Assembly: GCA_035455185.1 (NCBI GenBank)
Contig: DATIFQ010000204.1
Location: 1 to 17,224 of the forward strand
Source: JAEHDI01 sp035455185
GTDB taxonomy: Bacteria > Acidobacteriota > Terriglobia > Bryobacterales > Bryobacteraceae
Reading direction: 5' to 3'
Length of the DNA: 17,224 nt
Under the pieces are notes generated by a model, which was not told the DNA's origin, ran no database searches, and was given only the letters and a program-made list of their open reading frames with translations. The position numbers and the translations under genes are program-made. This document shows positions 1-5,758 of this stretch, one piece after another (positions within the stretch are counted from its first letter, which is position 1; each line of letters starts with the position of its first letter).

Positions 1-494
1 GCGTCATTCAGATCAGGCACAATACCCAAGAGCACTTCGCGGTCTGCAAGCGGAAGGCCTTTGACGATGACCCAGAGGCCAGCCCGGCTGAGGTCGGTGA
101 TCTCCAACTCAGGGTGGGTGGCCTTCAAGCCCGCCAGCGCCGCAACTGCCTGGGGCGGCAAGGCCCGCTCGGAGCTCCAAACGAACACCCAGCGCCGCAT
201 CCTTTCCTGCCAACGGGTTCTTGCACCCTCGAAGTCTTCCTCGATTTTCTTCGCCGCCTCCACCCCCGTCATTTTCTCGGGTGCATAGCACTGATAGATC
301 GTCTTGCTCTCCAGAGAATAGCCATCTGCTTTCCAGTCTCCTTCCTTCCCCATGGGTTTAACCATGATGAATGAGGAGTCCGCCCTTTGCATGATCTGCT
401 CAAAGAAGTCCTGGAAGCTTTTGCCTGAGCGTCGAAAAAGCTCGAGCTCCAGCCTGAGCTCGTGGTAATTAAGGTCGAATTCTCCCTTGCGCAT
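1..494 (-). CDS. Restriction-endonuclease-like protein, ABC-3C effector type (partial, 3' end off window)
   Basis: A minus-strand frame starts with ATG at 494 and runs open to the left edge (164 codons seen). Near residue 27 is FQDFFEQIM. Residues 51-59 read EGDWKADGY and 66-73 read TIYQCYAPE. This succession (helix with Glu, then GDxKxDG, then YQxYAPE) resembles the restriction-endonuclease-like domain at the N-terminus of effector proteins in ABC three-component conflict systems; that match is from memory of the family. In a classic PD-(D/E)xK site a Lys follows the Gln by two residues; here that position is Tyr70, so nuclease activity is uncertain. Residues 100-106 (RRWVFVW) look like a following core strand. 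Partner genes would lie to the left, outside the window. The frame stays open upstream of 494, with another ATG at about 554, but family-like sequence begins near 494. No good ribosome binding site is seen. Confidence 0.6.
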   Translation of the reverse strand, partial: MRKGEFDLNYHELRLELELFRRSGKSFQDFFEQIMQRADSSFIMVKPMGKEGDWKADGYSLESKTIYQCYAPEKMTGVEAAKKIEEDFEGARTRWQERMRRWVFVWSSERALPPQAVAALAGLKATHPELEITDLSRAGLWVIVKGLPLADREVLLGIVPDLND

Positions 495-500
495 AGGCCC

Positions 501-524
501 AAACAATATTGACTCAAATTGTTT
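501..524. promoter_or_regulatory. 7-bp perfect inverted repeat just upstream of the endonuclease-like gene
   Basis: AAACAAT (501-507) and ATTGTTT (518-524) are exact reverse complements separated by 10 bases. The repeat sits 7 bp upstream of the ATG at 494 of the minus-strand gene, where an operator for a dimeric repressor would act. No regulator for it is visible in the window, so the function is inferred from position only. Confidence 0.35.
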
Positions 525-719
525 CCGCCTGCAAGCCAGCCCATCGATCATTCTGCACTCGACTTGCCGAATGAGATCGATGCCGGTGGGTTTGCGTGCA
601 AGGGATCGTCGGGACGCAGTAGCAGTCTGCCTTGGAGATACGCCACCGGGAAGTGTTTCGTTGGAGCGGCTCGCCGTCTCGACATCCCTTGGTCCCCGGC
701 AATAGCCATGGACAGTTGT

Positions 720-742
720 TTTCGAGAAGCAGCATCTCGAAA
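720..742. repeat. Inverted repeat, 8-bp perfect stem
   Basis: TTTCGAGA (720-727) pairs exactly with TCTCGAAA (735-742) around a 7-base loop. An alternative pairing, AGCAG (728-732) with CTGCT (743-747), uses the loop of this stem, so the two structures exclude each other. The role is unknown. Confidence 0.5.
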
Positions 743-754
743 CTGCTGTCACTG

Positions 755-772
755 GGTTCTCAATCGAGAACC
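755..772. repeat. Inverted repeat, 7-bp perfect stem with 4-base loop
   Basis: GGTTCTC (755-761) and GAGAACC (766-772) are exact reverse complements with loop AATC. It follows the 720-742 stem by 12 bases. No T-run follows on either strand, so it is not an obvious intrinsic terminator; it may be part of a structured leader or an operator. Confidence 0.5.
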
Positions 773-803
773 AGCCATTGTGAGTGAATTGGAGTTGGAA
801 AAT

Positions 804-835
804 TAGGCCACGGTTATCGACGCAGTCGTGGCCTA
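804..835 (-). terminator. Probable Rho-independent terminator of the acetyltransferase gene
   Basis: TAGGCCACG and CGTGGCCTA form a perfect 9-bp stem around a 14-base loop. Read on the minus strand, the stem begins at the TAG stop codon of the acetyltransferase gene (833-835) and is followed by AATTTTCC, a short T-tract. The long loop and short T-tract make it a moderate rather than a textbook terminator. Confidence 0.55.
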
Positions 836-1720
836 CCGCTGTGACGGTGGCTTTCGAGTGACTGCCGGCGGCTTGGGGCCGGAGGGCGGCTCGAAGGACG
901 CCGCCAGACTGCCGGACCGACCCCATTCGTCAATGATGCCTTCCGACAGGCCGATGTCATGGTGGAGCACGTCACGCAGTTCGTCCGGTGAGAGGTCCCG
1001 GCGGTCAACGCCTTCGGCGGTTTTCGCGAACCGGGTGTTTCCGATCAGTACTACCGTCTCGCCGGGGCGGTTGCGGCGGGCGTAGAGACGGCTGTTGAAC
1101 GGGCTTCGGTTCCTCGACTGCTCGTAGTAGTCGAGATAGCCGGCGTGGCTCTCGCGGTCGGCGATCAAACGGCAGGGCAGGTAGCTCGAATTGGGCGGCG
1201 TGTGGCTCCACACCACGTGCGTGCCGTCTTCGAATTCCACCTCCGCCGGGATCACCGGGTCGTCATGGATGAACACACTCTCATCCAGAGGTAGCGGTGC
1301 GTTCGAGAGGAGGGAAGAGTCCGCGAGCCAATCTCGATTGCCGATCCTGACCTTGACCGTAGCGTGATTGACGATGCCGAGGTCGCGCATCGCTCCCGCG
1401 GCCCGGCACGCATCAAATCCCAGCGAGCGAAGGAGTTCGAACAGCGCATTACTGGTCGGCCAGCATGTTCCGCCGGTTCCGGTGGCTAGCCAGTCTTCGA
1501 AAAACGGACCCGCGTGGCCGCCTGGAAGAATCGGAGATCTGTCTGCGCGAAGGGCAATCATCTTCCGCACGTTGTCGAATGGGACGCCAACGCACCATGC
1601 ACGGTAGATCGCATGAAGCCCATCGAGATCGGCTGACGGAGGCGCCGTGAAACCGAGGCGCGCGAGAACGCGGTCGCGGAGCGCGCCTTCCAGCCCGGAT
1701 GACGATTCGAAACGCGTCAA
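833..1720 (-). CDS. Arylamine N-acetyltransferase-like protein
   Basis: A 295-aa protein, close to the usual 260-290 aa of bacterial arylamine N-acetyltransferases, which move an acetyl group from acetyl-CoA to arylamines or hydrazines in the cytoplasm; relatives close amide bonds in ansamycin synthesis. The Cys-His-Asp triad appears in correct order and spacing: Cys86 in GTGGTCWPTS (family norm RGGxCxE), His119 in NHATVKV and Asp134 in WLADSSLL. The usual Arg and Glu around the Cys are replaced, so it is a divergent member. The start is TTG at 1720, supported by AGGGGAT 5-8 bases upstream and a family-like N-terminus. The C-terminal 20 residues are Pro/Arg-rich and look unstructured. It diverges from the radical SAM-TetR pair across 72 bp containing a palindrome, suggesting joint control. 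Confidence 0.8.
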   Translation of the reverse strand: MTRFESSSGLEGALRDRVLARLGFTAPPSADLDGLHAIYRAWCVGVPFDNVRKMIALRADRSPILPGGHAGPFFEDWLATGTGGTCWPTSNALFELLRSLGFDACRAAGAMRDLGIVNHATVKVRIGNRDWLADSSLLSNAPLPLDESVFIHDDPVIPAEVEFEDGTHVVWSHTPPNSSYLPCRLIADRESHAGYLDYYEQSRNRSPFNSRLYARRNRPGETVVLIGNTRFAKTAEGVDRRDLSPDELRDVLHHDIGLSEGIIDEWGRSGSLAASFEPPSGPKPPAVTRKPPSQR

Positions 1721-1734
1721 CGTGGATCCCCTGC

Positions 1735-1763
1735 TTGACCAAATAGAGTATTTATTCTACGAT
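1735..1763 (+). promoter_or_regulatory. Sigma70-type promoter of the radical SAM-tetR operon
   Basis: TTGACC at 1735-1740 (5 of 6 consensus) and TACGAT at 1758-1763 (4 of 6) are separated by exactly 17 bases. Transcription would start near 1770, inside the 1761-1782 palindrome and about 23 bases before the ATG at 1793. On the other strand, TAGAAT (1759 down to 1754) could serve as a -10 element for the acetyltransferase gene, but its -35 is weak. Confidence 0.55.
1744..1759. promoter_or_regulatory. Degenerate second operator copy
   Basis: TAGAGTATTTATTCTA is an imperfect palindrome (six of eight pairs match) and shares TAGAGTAT and TCTA with the perfect palindrome at 1761-1782. It fills the spacer of the plus-strand promoter. 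It probably is a weaker site for the same regulator. Confidence 0.45.
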
Positions 1764-1782
1764 TAGAGTATATACTCTAATC
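1761..1782. promoter_or_regulatory. Perfect 22-bp palindromic operator, probably TetR-type
   Basis: The two 11-base halves (GATTAGAGTAT and ATACTCTAATC) are exact reverse complements with no spacer; the core is TAGAGTATATACTCTA. Size and symmetry suit a TetR-family dimer or pair of dimers. It overlaps the -10 end and start site of the plus-strand promoter and lies upstream of the divergent acetyltransferase gene. The TetR gene at 3176 is the natural candidate binder. Confidence 0.75.
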
Positions 1783-1792
1783 GGGAGTCAAC

Positions 1793-3151
1793 ATGAAGGT
1801 CCTTCTCATTCAGCCGCAAAGCAGCAATCCCCTCATGGATCGAGTGTACCTTTTCGAGCCGCTTGCGCTGGAATACGTGGGGGCGGGTCTGAAGCAGGCC
1901 GGCCATGAGGTTCGCCTGGTGGACGCGCGACTGGAGCCCGACGCGGAGCGCGTGTTCACCGAGTTCCGGCCTGAAGCCGTCGGAATCACCGGATTCACGA
2001 CCCACCTCAATATCGTCAAGCACCTTGCGGCGCGCCTGAAGAACCGAGATCCGAAGGTGCTGATCGTTGTCGGCGGCCACCATGCGACGGTTCGTCCGGA
2101 TGATTTCGCGGGGACGGCCGTGGACGTCGTCGTGATCGGCGAAGGCGTCTTCGCAATGGTGGAACTCCTCCAAGCGGTCGAGCGAGGCGAGGAACCTCTA
2201 ACGGTGCGCGGGCTCGCGCTCCAGGGGCCGACAGGACTCATCTATACCGAACCGCGGGCGCCCTCTCCGCTTGATGTACTCCCGATGCCGGATCGCAACC
2301 TAACGGCCGCCCATCGCGGCAGCTACTTCAGCGAATGGTTTCGACCGTTGGCTTCGGTGCGGACATCGCTCGGCTGCACCGCCCGCTGCACATTCTGTGC
2401 CCTGTGGTCGATCACCGGCGGAAAATACCTGCGCCGAGATCCCGAGAATGTGGTGAGAGAACTTCAGACGATCGCGGAGGCGAACGTATTTTTCTGCGAT
2501 GACGAATCTATGGTCGACGTGAAGCGGATGAGCCGCCTTGCCGACCTTATCGCCGAAAGCGGCATCCGAAAGAGGTATTTTCTTTACGCCCGCGTGGATA
2601 CCATCGTGAAGCACCCGGAGCTGTTCGGGAAGTGGAAGCGGATCGGACTGTCCCAGGTGTTCGTGGGGATGGAAGACTTCTCCGATGCCCGCCTCGTAGC
2701 GATGCAGAAGGGAATCTCCACGGAGCAGCAAGCGATGGCAGTGAAGATCCTGTCCGACCTGGGGGTTATGATGTACGCCTCATTCATGGTGGACCCCGCT
2801 TACGAAGTCGAGGATTTTCGCCTTCTGCGGGAATACATCCGGAGGCTCAGGCTCACGTACGCGACCTTCGCGGTACTGACGCCGCTCCCCGGAACCGAGC
2901 TACACGGCTCGGTGAAGAACCGTTTGCTGTCGCAGAAGCCGGAGCTTTACGACATGCTGCACGCGCTCGTACCGACAAGGCTTCCGTTGCCGGAGTTCTA
3001 TGAGCAGATGGCGCGGCTTTACGCCGGGGCGATCCCGCTTTTCCGGTCTCTTCCGGTACTGTTGCGGTACGGCCTGCACGGGATTCTCGTCCGGCTGCGC
3101 GTGTACGAGACATTCCTTGCGAGGGTTAGGGCGTCACATCTCGACTACTGA
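1793..3151 (+). CDS. B12-binding-domain radical SAM protein, HpnR-like
   Basis: A 452-aa class B radical SAM protein. Residues 1-145 form the cobalamin-binding Rossmann domain (VVGGHHATV at 92-100, VIGEG at 114-118); the classic DxHxxG His ligand motif is absent, as in many class B enzymes. Residues 188-202 carry the [4Fe-4S] motif CTARCTFC, with Cys195, Cys199 and Cys202. The remainder is the TIM-barrel and a C-terminal tail with PTRLPLPEFY (394-403). That tail and the N-terminal LFEPLALE segment resemble HpnR, the hopanoid C-3 methylase, by recall; HpnR is somewhat longer. A methylation or other radical alteration of a lipid or unactivated carbon is likely, but the substrate is unknown. It starts with ATG after GGGAG, and the tetR gene follows by 24 bp, so the two are probably cotranscribed from the promoter at 1735-1763. 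Confidence 0.8.
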   Translation: MKVLLIQPQSSNPLMDRVYLFEPLALEYVGAGLKQAGHEVRLVDARLEPDAERVFTEFRPEAVGITGFTTHLNIVKHLAARLKNRDPKVLIVVGGHHATVRPDDFAGTAVDVVVIGEGVFAMVELLQAVERGEEPLTVRGLALQGPTGLIYTEPRAPSPLDVLPMPDRNLTAAHRGSYFSEWFRPLASVRTSLGCTARCTFCALWSITGGKYLRRDPENVVRELQTIAEANVFFCDDESMVDVKRMSRLADLIAESGIRKRYFLYARVDTIVKHPELFGKWKRIGLSQVFVGMEDFSDARLVAMQKGISTEQQAMAVKILSDLGVMMYASFMVDPAYEVEDFRLLREYIRRLRLTYATFAVLTPLPGTELHGSVKNRLLSQKPELYDMLHALVPTRLPLPEFYEQMARLYAGAIPLFRSLPVLLRYGLHGILVRLRVYETFLARVRASHLDY

Positions 3152-3175
3152 GAGGACGATCGGGAAGCGCACGGG

Positions 3176-3784
3176 ATGAACACCAGGGACAAGATCATCG
3201 AAACAGCGATTCGCCTCTTCAACGAAAGGGGAACCAGGGCGGTCACTACGAATCACATCTCCGCCGGAGCCGGGATCAGCCCCGGGAATCTCTACTATCA
3301 CTTTCGCAACAAGGAGGAGATCATCCGCGCCATCTTCCGGCAGATGGATGTCTACGGGCGGGAAGAGCACCGACGCATCCACGAGCGGACGACGGGAACG
3401 ATCGAGACGATCGAAGAGTCTTTCGTCATGATCCAGAAGTTCAACTGGCGGTTTCGGTTCTTCAAACGCGAGCTGACATCGCTGGTGAACGCGGATCCGG
3501 CACTGAAGGAGGACTTCGTCCGTACGCATCGCGAGACACTCGTCTTGGTGCGTTCCAGCATCGACCGTTCCATCGAGCACGGGTTGCTTCTCAGTCTTCC
3601 GGAAGAAGACCGCCAGTTTCTGGCCGAGGCGATATGGCTGGTCACGCTCTTCTGGCCCAATTACCTCGAGGTGAGCGGGGAGGAAGTGAACGAGGCGTCG
3701 TTGCAGCGGGGAAGTGATTTGCTCCGGCGGATACTGGCGCCGTACGTCGTCCAGCGGCCGAAGCGACGGAGCCGGCCGGGCTAA
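3176..3784 (+). CDS. TetR/AcrR-family transcriptional regulator
   Basis: A 202-aa protein of normal TetR length. The N-terminal DNA-binding domain spans residues 3-50, with the helix-turn-helix at about 25-44, ending in the family signature GNLYYHFRNKEE. Residues 60-190 are a helical ligand-binding and dimerisation domain with aromatic clusters (FNWRFRFF, LFWPNYLE) that suggest a hydrophobic ligand. It follows the radical SAM gene by 24 bp, so it should be made from the same transcript and is the likely repressor acting at the 1761-1782 palindrome. Its TAA stop overlaps the TAG stop of the convergent minus-strand gene in the four bases CTAA. The ligand is not predictable from sequence. Confidence 0.9.
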   Translation: MNTRDKIIETAIRLFNERGTRAVTTNHISAGAGISPGNLYYHFRNKEEIIRAIFRQMDVYGREEHRRIHERTTGTIETIEESFVMIQKFNWRFRFFKRELTSLVNADPALKEDFVRTHRETLVLVRSSIDRSIEHGLLLSLPEEDRQFLAEAIWLVTLFWPNYLEVSGEEVNEASLQRGSDLLRRILAPYVVQRPKRRSRPG

Positions 3785-4266
3785 TCCGCCCGCGGCTCGG
3801 AGGAATCGAAGAGGACGCCCTTGCGCAAGCGGAGCCAGGTGGGGAAGAGGGACGGGTCTTCCAGCCAGACGGTCATCCAGGAGATCATTTCTTGCTTGAG
3901 GGACTGAACTTCGGCGGAGGCGCGGCGGCTGCGCGCGGCGAGGCGGGCGTGTTCCTTCGCCATGAGCACCTCCCGGCGTGCGCGCGTCGCGAGCTCGCGG
4001 TCGTCGCGTTCGGAGGCGCGCTCGTAGATCTGGCCAAGCGCGAGCAGGGTCCGTTCGAGGTCGTCGTAGCTGTCCTGGCGGACGCCTTCTACGAGCGGTT
4101 CGAGCGGAACGCCGCACGAACGGAGCAGTTTCCGCAGGTAGGAGTCGCTGGTGGGCGCCAGCAGATCGTGGATCTGCCGCTGTTCCGCGTCACCGATTCG
4201 CGCGGGCCGGTTTTCCCTCAGCCACTGGTCGAGCACCGCCCGCCTGGTTGTGTTCCTGGATGCCAC
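3781..4266 (-). CDS. Conserved-looking protein of unknown function, downstream of mltG
   Basis: A 161-aa protein I do not recognise. The start is GTG at 4266, chosen because AGGAA lies 8-12 bases upstream; a second GTG at 4236 is possible. The reading frame begins 77 bp inside the 3' end of mltG, so the two are translationally linked. It is charged and mostly helical, with a Ser/Arg/Ala-rich likely coiled coil at residues 85-128 and a conserved-looking C-terminal stretch SWMTVWLEDPSLF (129-141). There is no signal peptide or membrane segment, so it is probably cytoplasmic. Its place in a ruvX-mltG operon hints at a housekeeping role, but no function can be assigned. Confidence 0.65.
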   Translation of the reverse strand: MASRNTTRRAVLDQWLRENRPARIGDAEQRQIHDLLAPTSDSYLRKLLRSCGVPLEPLVEGVRQDSYDDLERTLLALGQIYERASERDDRELATRARREVLMAKEHARLAARSRRASAEVQSLKQEMISWMTVWLEDPSLFPTWLRLRKGVLFDSSEPRAD

Positions 4267-5230
4267 GTCGATAGTTCCTGACGGCGCGGTTGTGCGCGTC
4301 AAGCTCGCTGGAAAACTGATGCCTGCCGGAGCCGTCCGGACGGGCGACGAAGTAGAGGTACGGTGTGTCCGCCGGTTCAAGTGCGGCCTTGAGCGACTCG
4401 AGTCCCGGGTTGGCGATGGGGCCGGGAGGAAGCCCGGAGTGCTGATAGGTGTTGTATCGATTCCTGCTTAGCAGATCCGAGCGGAAGATCGTGCCGCGAT
4501 AGCGCTCTTCGAGCATGGCCGCGTAAATGGTAGTGGGATCGCAGTCGAGAGGCATTCCGATGCGAAGGCGGTTGTGGAACACGGAGGCGATGGCAGCCCG
4601 CTCCTCGCTGAGACCGGTTTCCTTCTCGACCAGCGAGGCAAGCGTGACGGCGCGATGGACAGGCGCATCGACGCCGAGGCTTCTCCACGCCTCGCGAAAA
4701 CGTGTAGTCATCAGCCGGCAGATCTCCGTGGCCGTGGTTTGGCGAGTGAGGCGGTAGGTGTCCGGAAAGAGGTAGCCCTCGAGTGTTGGCGCCTCGGGAG
4801 CGAGATCGCGAATGAGCGAGGGGTCGCGAGCGGCTTCGAGGAAGCCATCGCGCGGGAGCAGGCCCAGCTGGTCGAGGGAATCGGCGATATCGAAAATGTT
4901 ATTGCCCTCGGGGACTCGAAGCTCATAGAAGAAAACGTCGCCGCGGGCTATGCGGTCGAGCACATCGAGAGCAGTGGCCGGTTCCCGGAAACGATACTCG
5001 CCGGCCTGAAGCGTCACACGGGGCCGCAGCGTGCGAGCGGCGAGAAACTGCCAGCGGTAGCGTACTACGCCGGCGCCGGCCAGCAGCCCGGACAGTTGCA
5101 CCGTGCCGGTGCCTCGGGGAATGTCGAGGAAAACTTGATTCTGAAAACCCGAATACGGCTGGCTTAGCGAAAACGCAGCGAGCCCAAGAAGACAAACCGC
5201 CAGGAGCAGGGTGACCACCAGCCACTTCAT
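4190..5230 (-). CDS. mltG: Endolytic murein transglycosylase MltG
   Basis: A 346-aa protein, matching MltG length. MltG cleaves nascent glycan strands at the inner membrane and sets peptidoglycan chain ends. Residues 3-23 are a single N-terminal membrane anchor; about 33-100 form the LysM-like region; the YceG catalytic domain follows. The signature ASLVEKET at 198-205 contains the catalytic Glu (Glu202 by comparison with E. coli), then SVFHNRLRIGMPLDCDPTT (216-234) and HSGLPPGPIANPG (264-276). The ATG at 5230 overlaps the ruvX stop as ATGA, so translation is coupled. A longer frame starting at 5446 is spurious because it would run through ruvX in another frame. Confidence 0.95.
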   Translation of the reverse strand: MKWLVVTLLLAVCLLGLAAFSLSQPYSGFQNQVFLDIPRGTGTVQLSGLLAGAGVVRYRWQFLAARTLRPRVTLQAGEYRFREPATALDVLDRIARGDVFFYELRVPEGNNIFDIADSLDQLGLLPRDGFLEAARDPSLIRDLAPEAPTLEGYLFPDTYRLTRQTTATEICRLMTTRFREAWRSLGVDAPVHRAVTLASLVEKETGLSEERAAIASVFHNRLRIGMPLDCDPTTIYAAMLEERYRGTIFRSDLLSRNRYNTYQHSGLPPGPIANPGLESLKAALEPADTPYLYFVARPDGSGRHQFSSELDAHNRAVRNYRRGIQEHNQAGGARPVAEGKPARANR

Positions 5231-5688
5231 GCCTCGGCGTTCTCCGCAGCGGTGTCGATCGATCCCAGATAGCTCTCGAGGAGGATCACGGCGGCGAGGC
5301 GGTCGACGGCGCGCCCCCGCTTCTCCCGGCTGATGCCGCTTTCGCGCAGCACGCGCTCTGCCTCGACAGTGGTGAAGCGTTCGTCCCAGAGGCGGACGGG
5401 AAGGCCTGTGCAGGCTTCGAGTTTCGAGGCGAACTCCCGGACCCACACCGACTGCGCACCCTCGACACCATTCAAGCGGATGGGATTTCCGATGACGATA
5501 AGCGAGACGCCTCGATCCGAGGCGAGCTGCGTGAGCGCCGCGAGATCGTCACGGAGGCTGGTCCGAGCGAGGGTGTCGAGTCCCTGAGCCGTGATTCGAA
5601 GCTCATCGCTCATGGCGAGTCCGATGCGGCGCCGTCCGAGATCGAGCGCGAGAATTCGCCCAGGATACTGAAGATTGTTTTCGTTCAC
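5227..5688 (-). CDS. ruvX: RuvX/YqgF, Holliday-junction-resolvase-like, pre-16S rRNA nuclease
   Basis: A 153-aa protein with the RNase H-like fold of YqgF, a cytoplasmic enzyme linked to 5' maturation of pre-16S rRNA. Motifs are in order: ALDLGRRRIGLA (14-25, first catalytic Asp16), VIGNPIRLNG (65-74), WDERFTTVEA (101-110) and AVDRLAAVILLESYL (127-141, Asp129). The start is GTG at 5688, with no ribosome binding site but a perfect TATAAT just upstream, so it may be translated with almost no leader. It is first in a three-gene operon with mltG and an unknown gene, an order common in several phyla. Confidence 0.95.
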   Translation of the reverse strand: MNENNLQYPGRILALDLGRRRIGLAMSDELRITAQGLDTLARTSLRDDLAALTQLASDRGVSLIVIGNPIRLNGVEGAQSVWVREFASKLEACTGLPVRLWDERFTTVEAERVLRESGISREKRGRAVDRLAAVILLESYLGSIDTAAENAEA

Positions 5689-5700
5689 TGAATTGATTTC

Positions 5701-5706
5701 ATTATA
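5701..5706 (-). promoter_or_regulatory. -10 element TATAAT for the ruvX-mltG operon
   Basis: The minus strand reads TATAAT, a perfect consensus -10 hexamer, 12 bases before the GTG of ruvX. The start site would fall near 5694, leaving a leader of only about 6 bases. The -35 region is weak at any spacing, so the promoter rests mainly on the -10 match. Confidence 0.45.
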
Positions 5707-5758
5707 GGGCGGCTCGTGTTAGAGTAGCGTTGAGCGAAGTTTTCGGTGGGATTCTCTC

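Larger units (their letters stand above)
495..832. other. 338-bp intergenic stretch without a convincing gene
   Basis: This lies between the starts of the endonuclease-like gene (494, minus) and the end of the acetyltransferase gene (833, minus). One plus-strand frame (519-806) and the minus frame upstream of 494 stay open, but neither gives a protein with recognisable domains or a good ribosome binding site. The right half is rich in inverted repeats (720-742, 755-772, 804-835). I call it non-coding, holding the upstream region of the left gene and a terminator for the right one. Confidence 0.5.

Noticed and set aside
519..806. 95-codon plus-strand frame in the left intergenic region
   Set aside because: It has no ribosome binding site, no recognisable motif, and ends inside the terminator hairpin.
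3134..4117. 327-codon open minus-strand frame
   Set aside because: It runs antisense to the tetR gene and across its stop, has low-complexity Arg/Pro-rich sequence and no domain; it is a shadow of GC-rich coding sequence.
4190..5446. Longer version of mltG starting at 5446
   Set aside because: The first 72 codons would lie in another frame of ruvX and are Arg/Pro-rich; the ATG at 5230 gives the normal membrane anchor.
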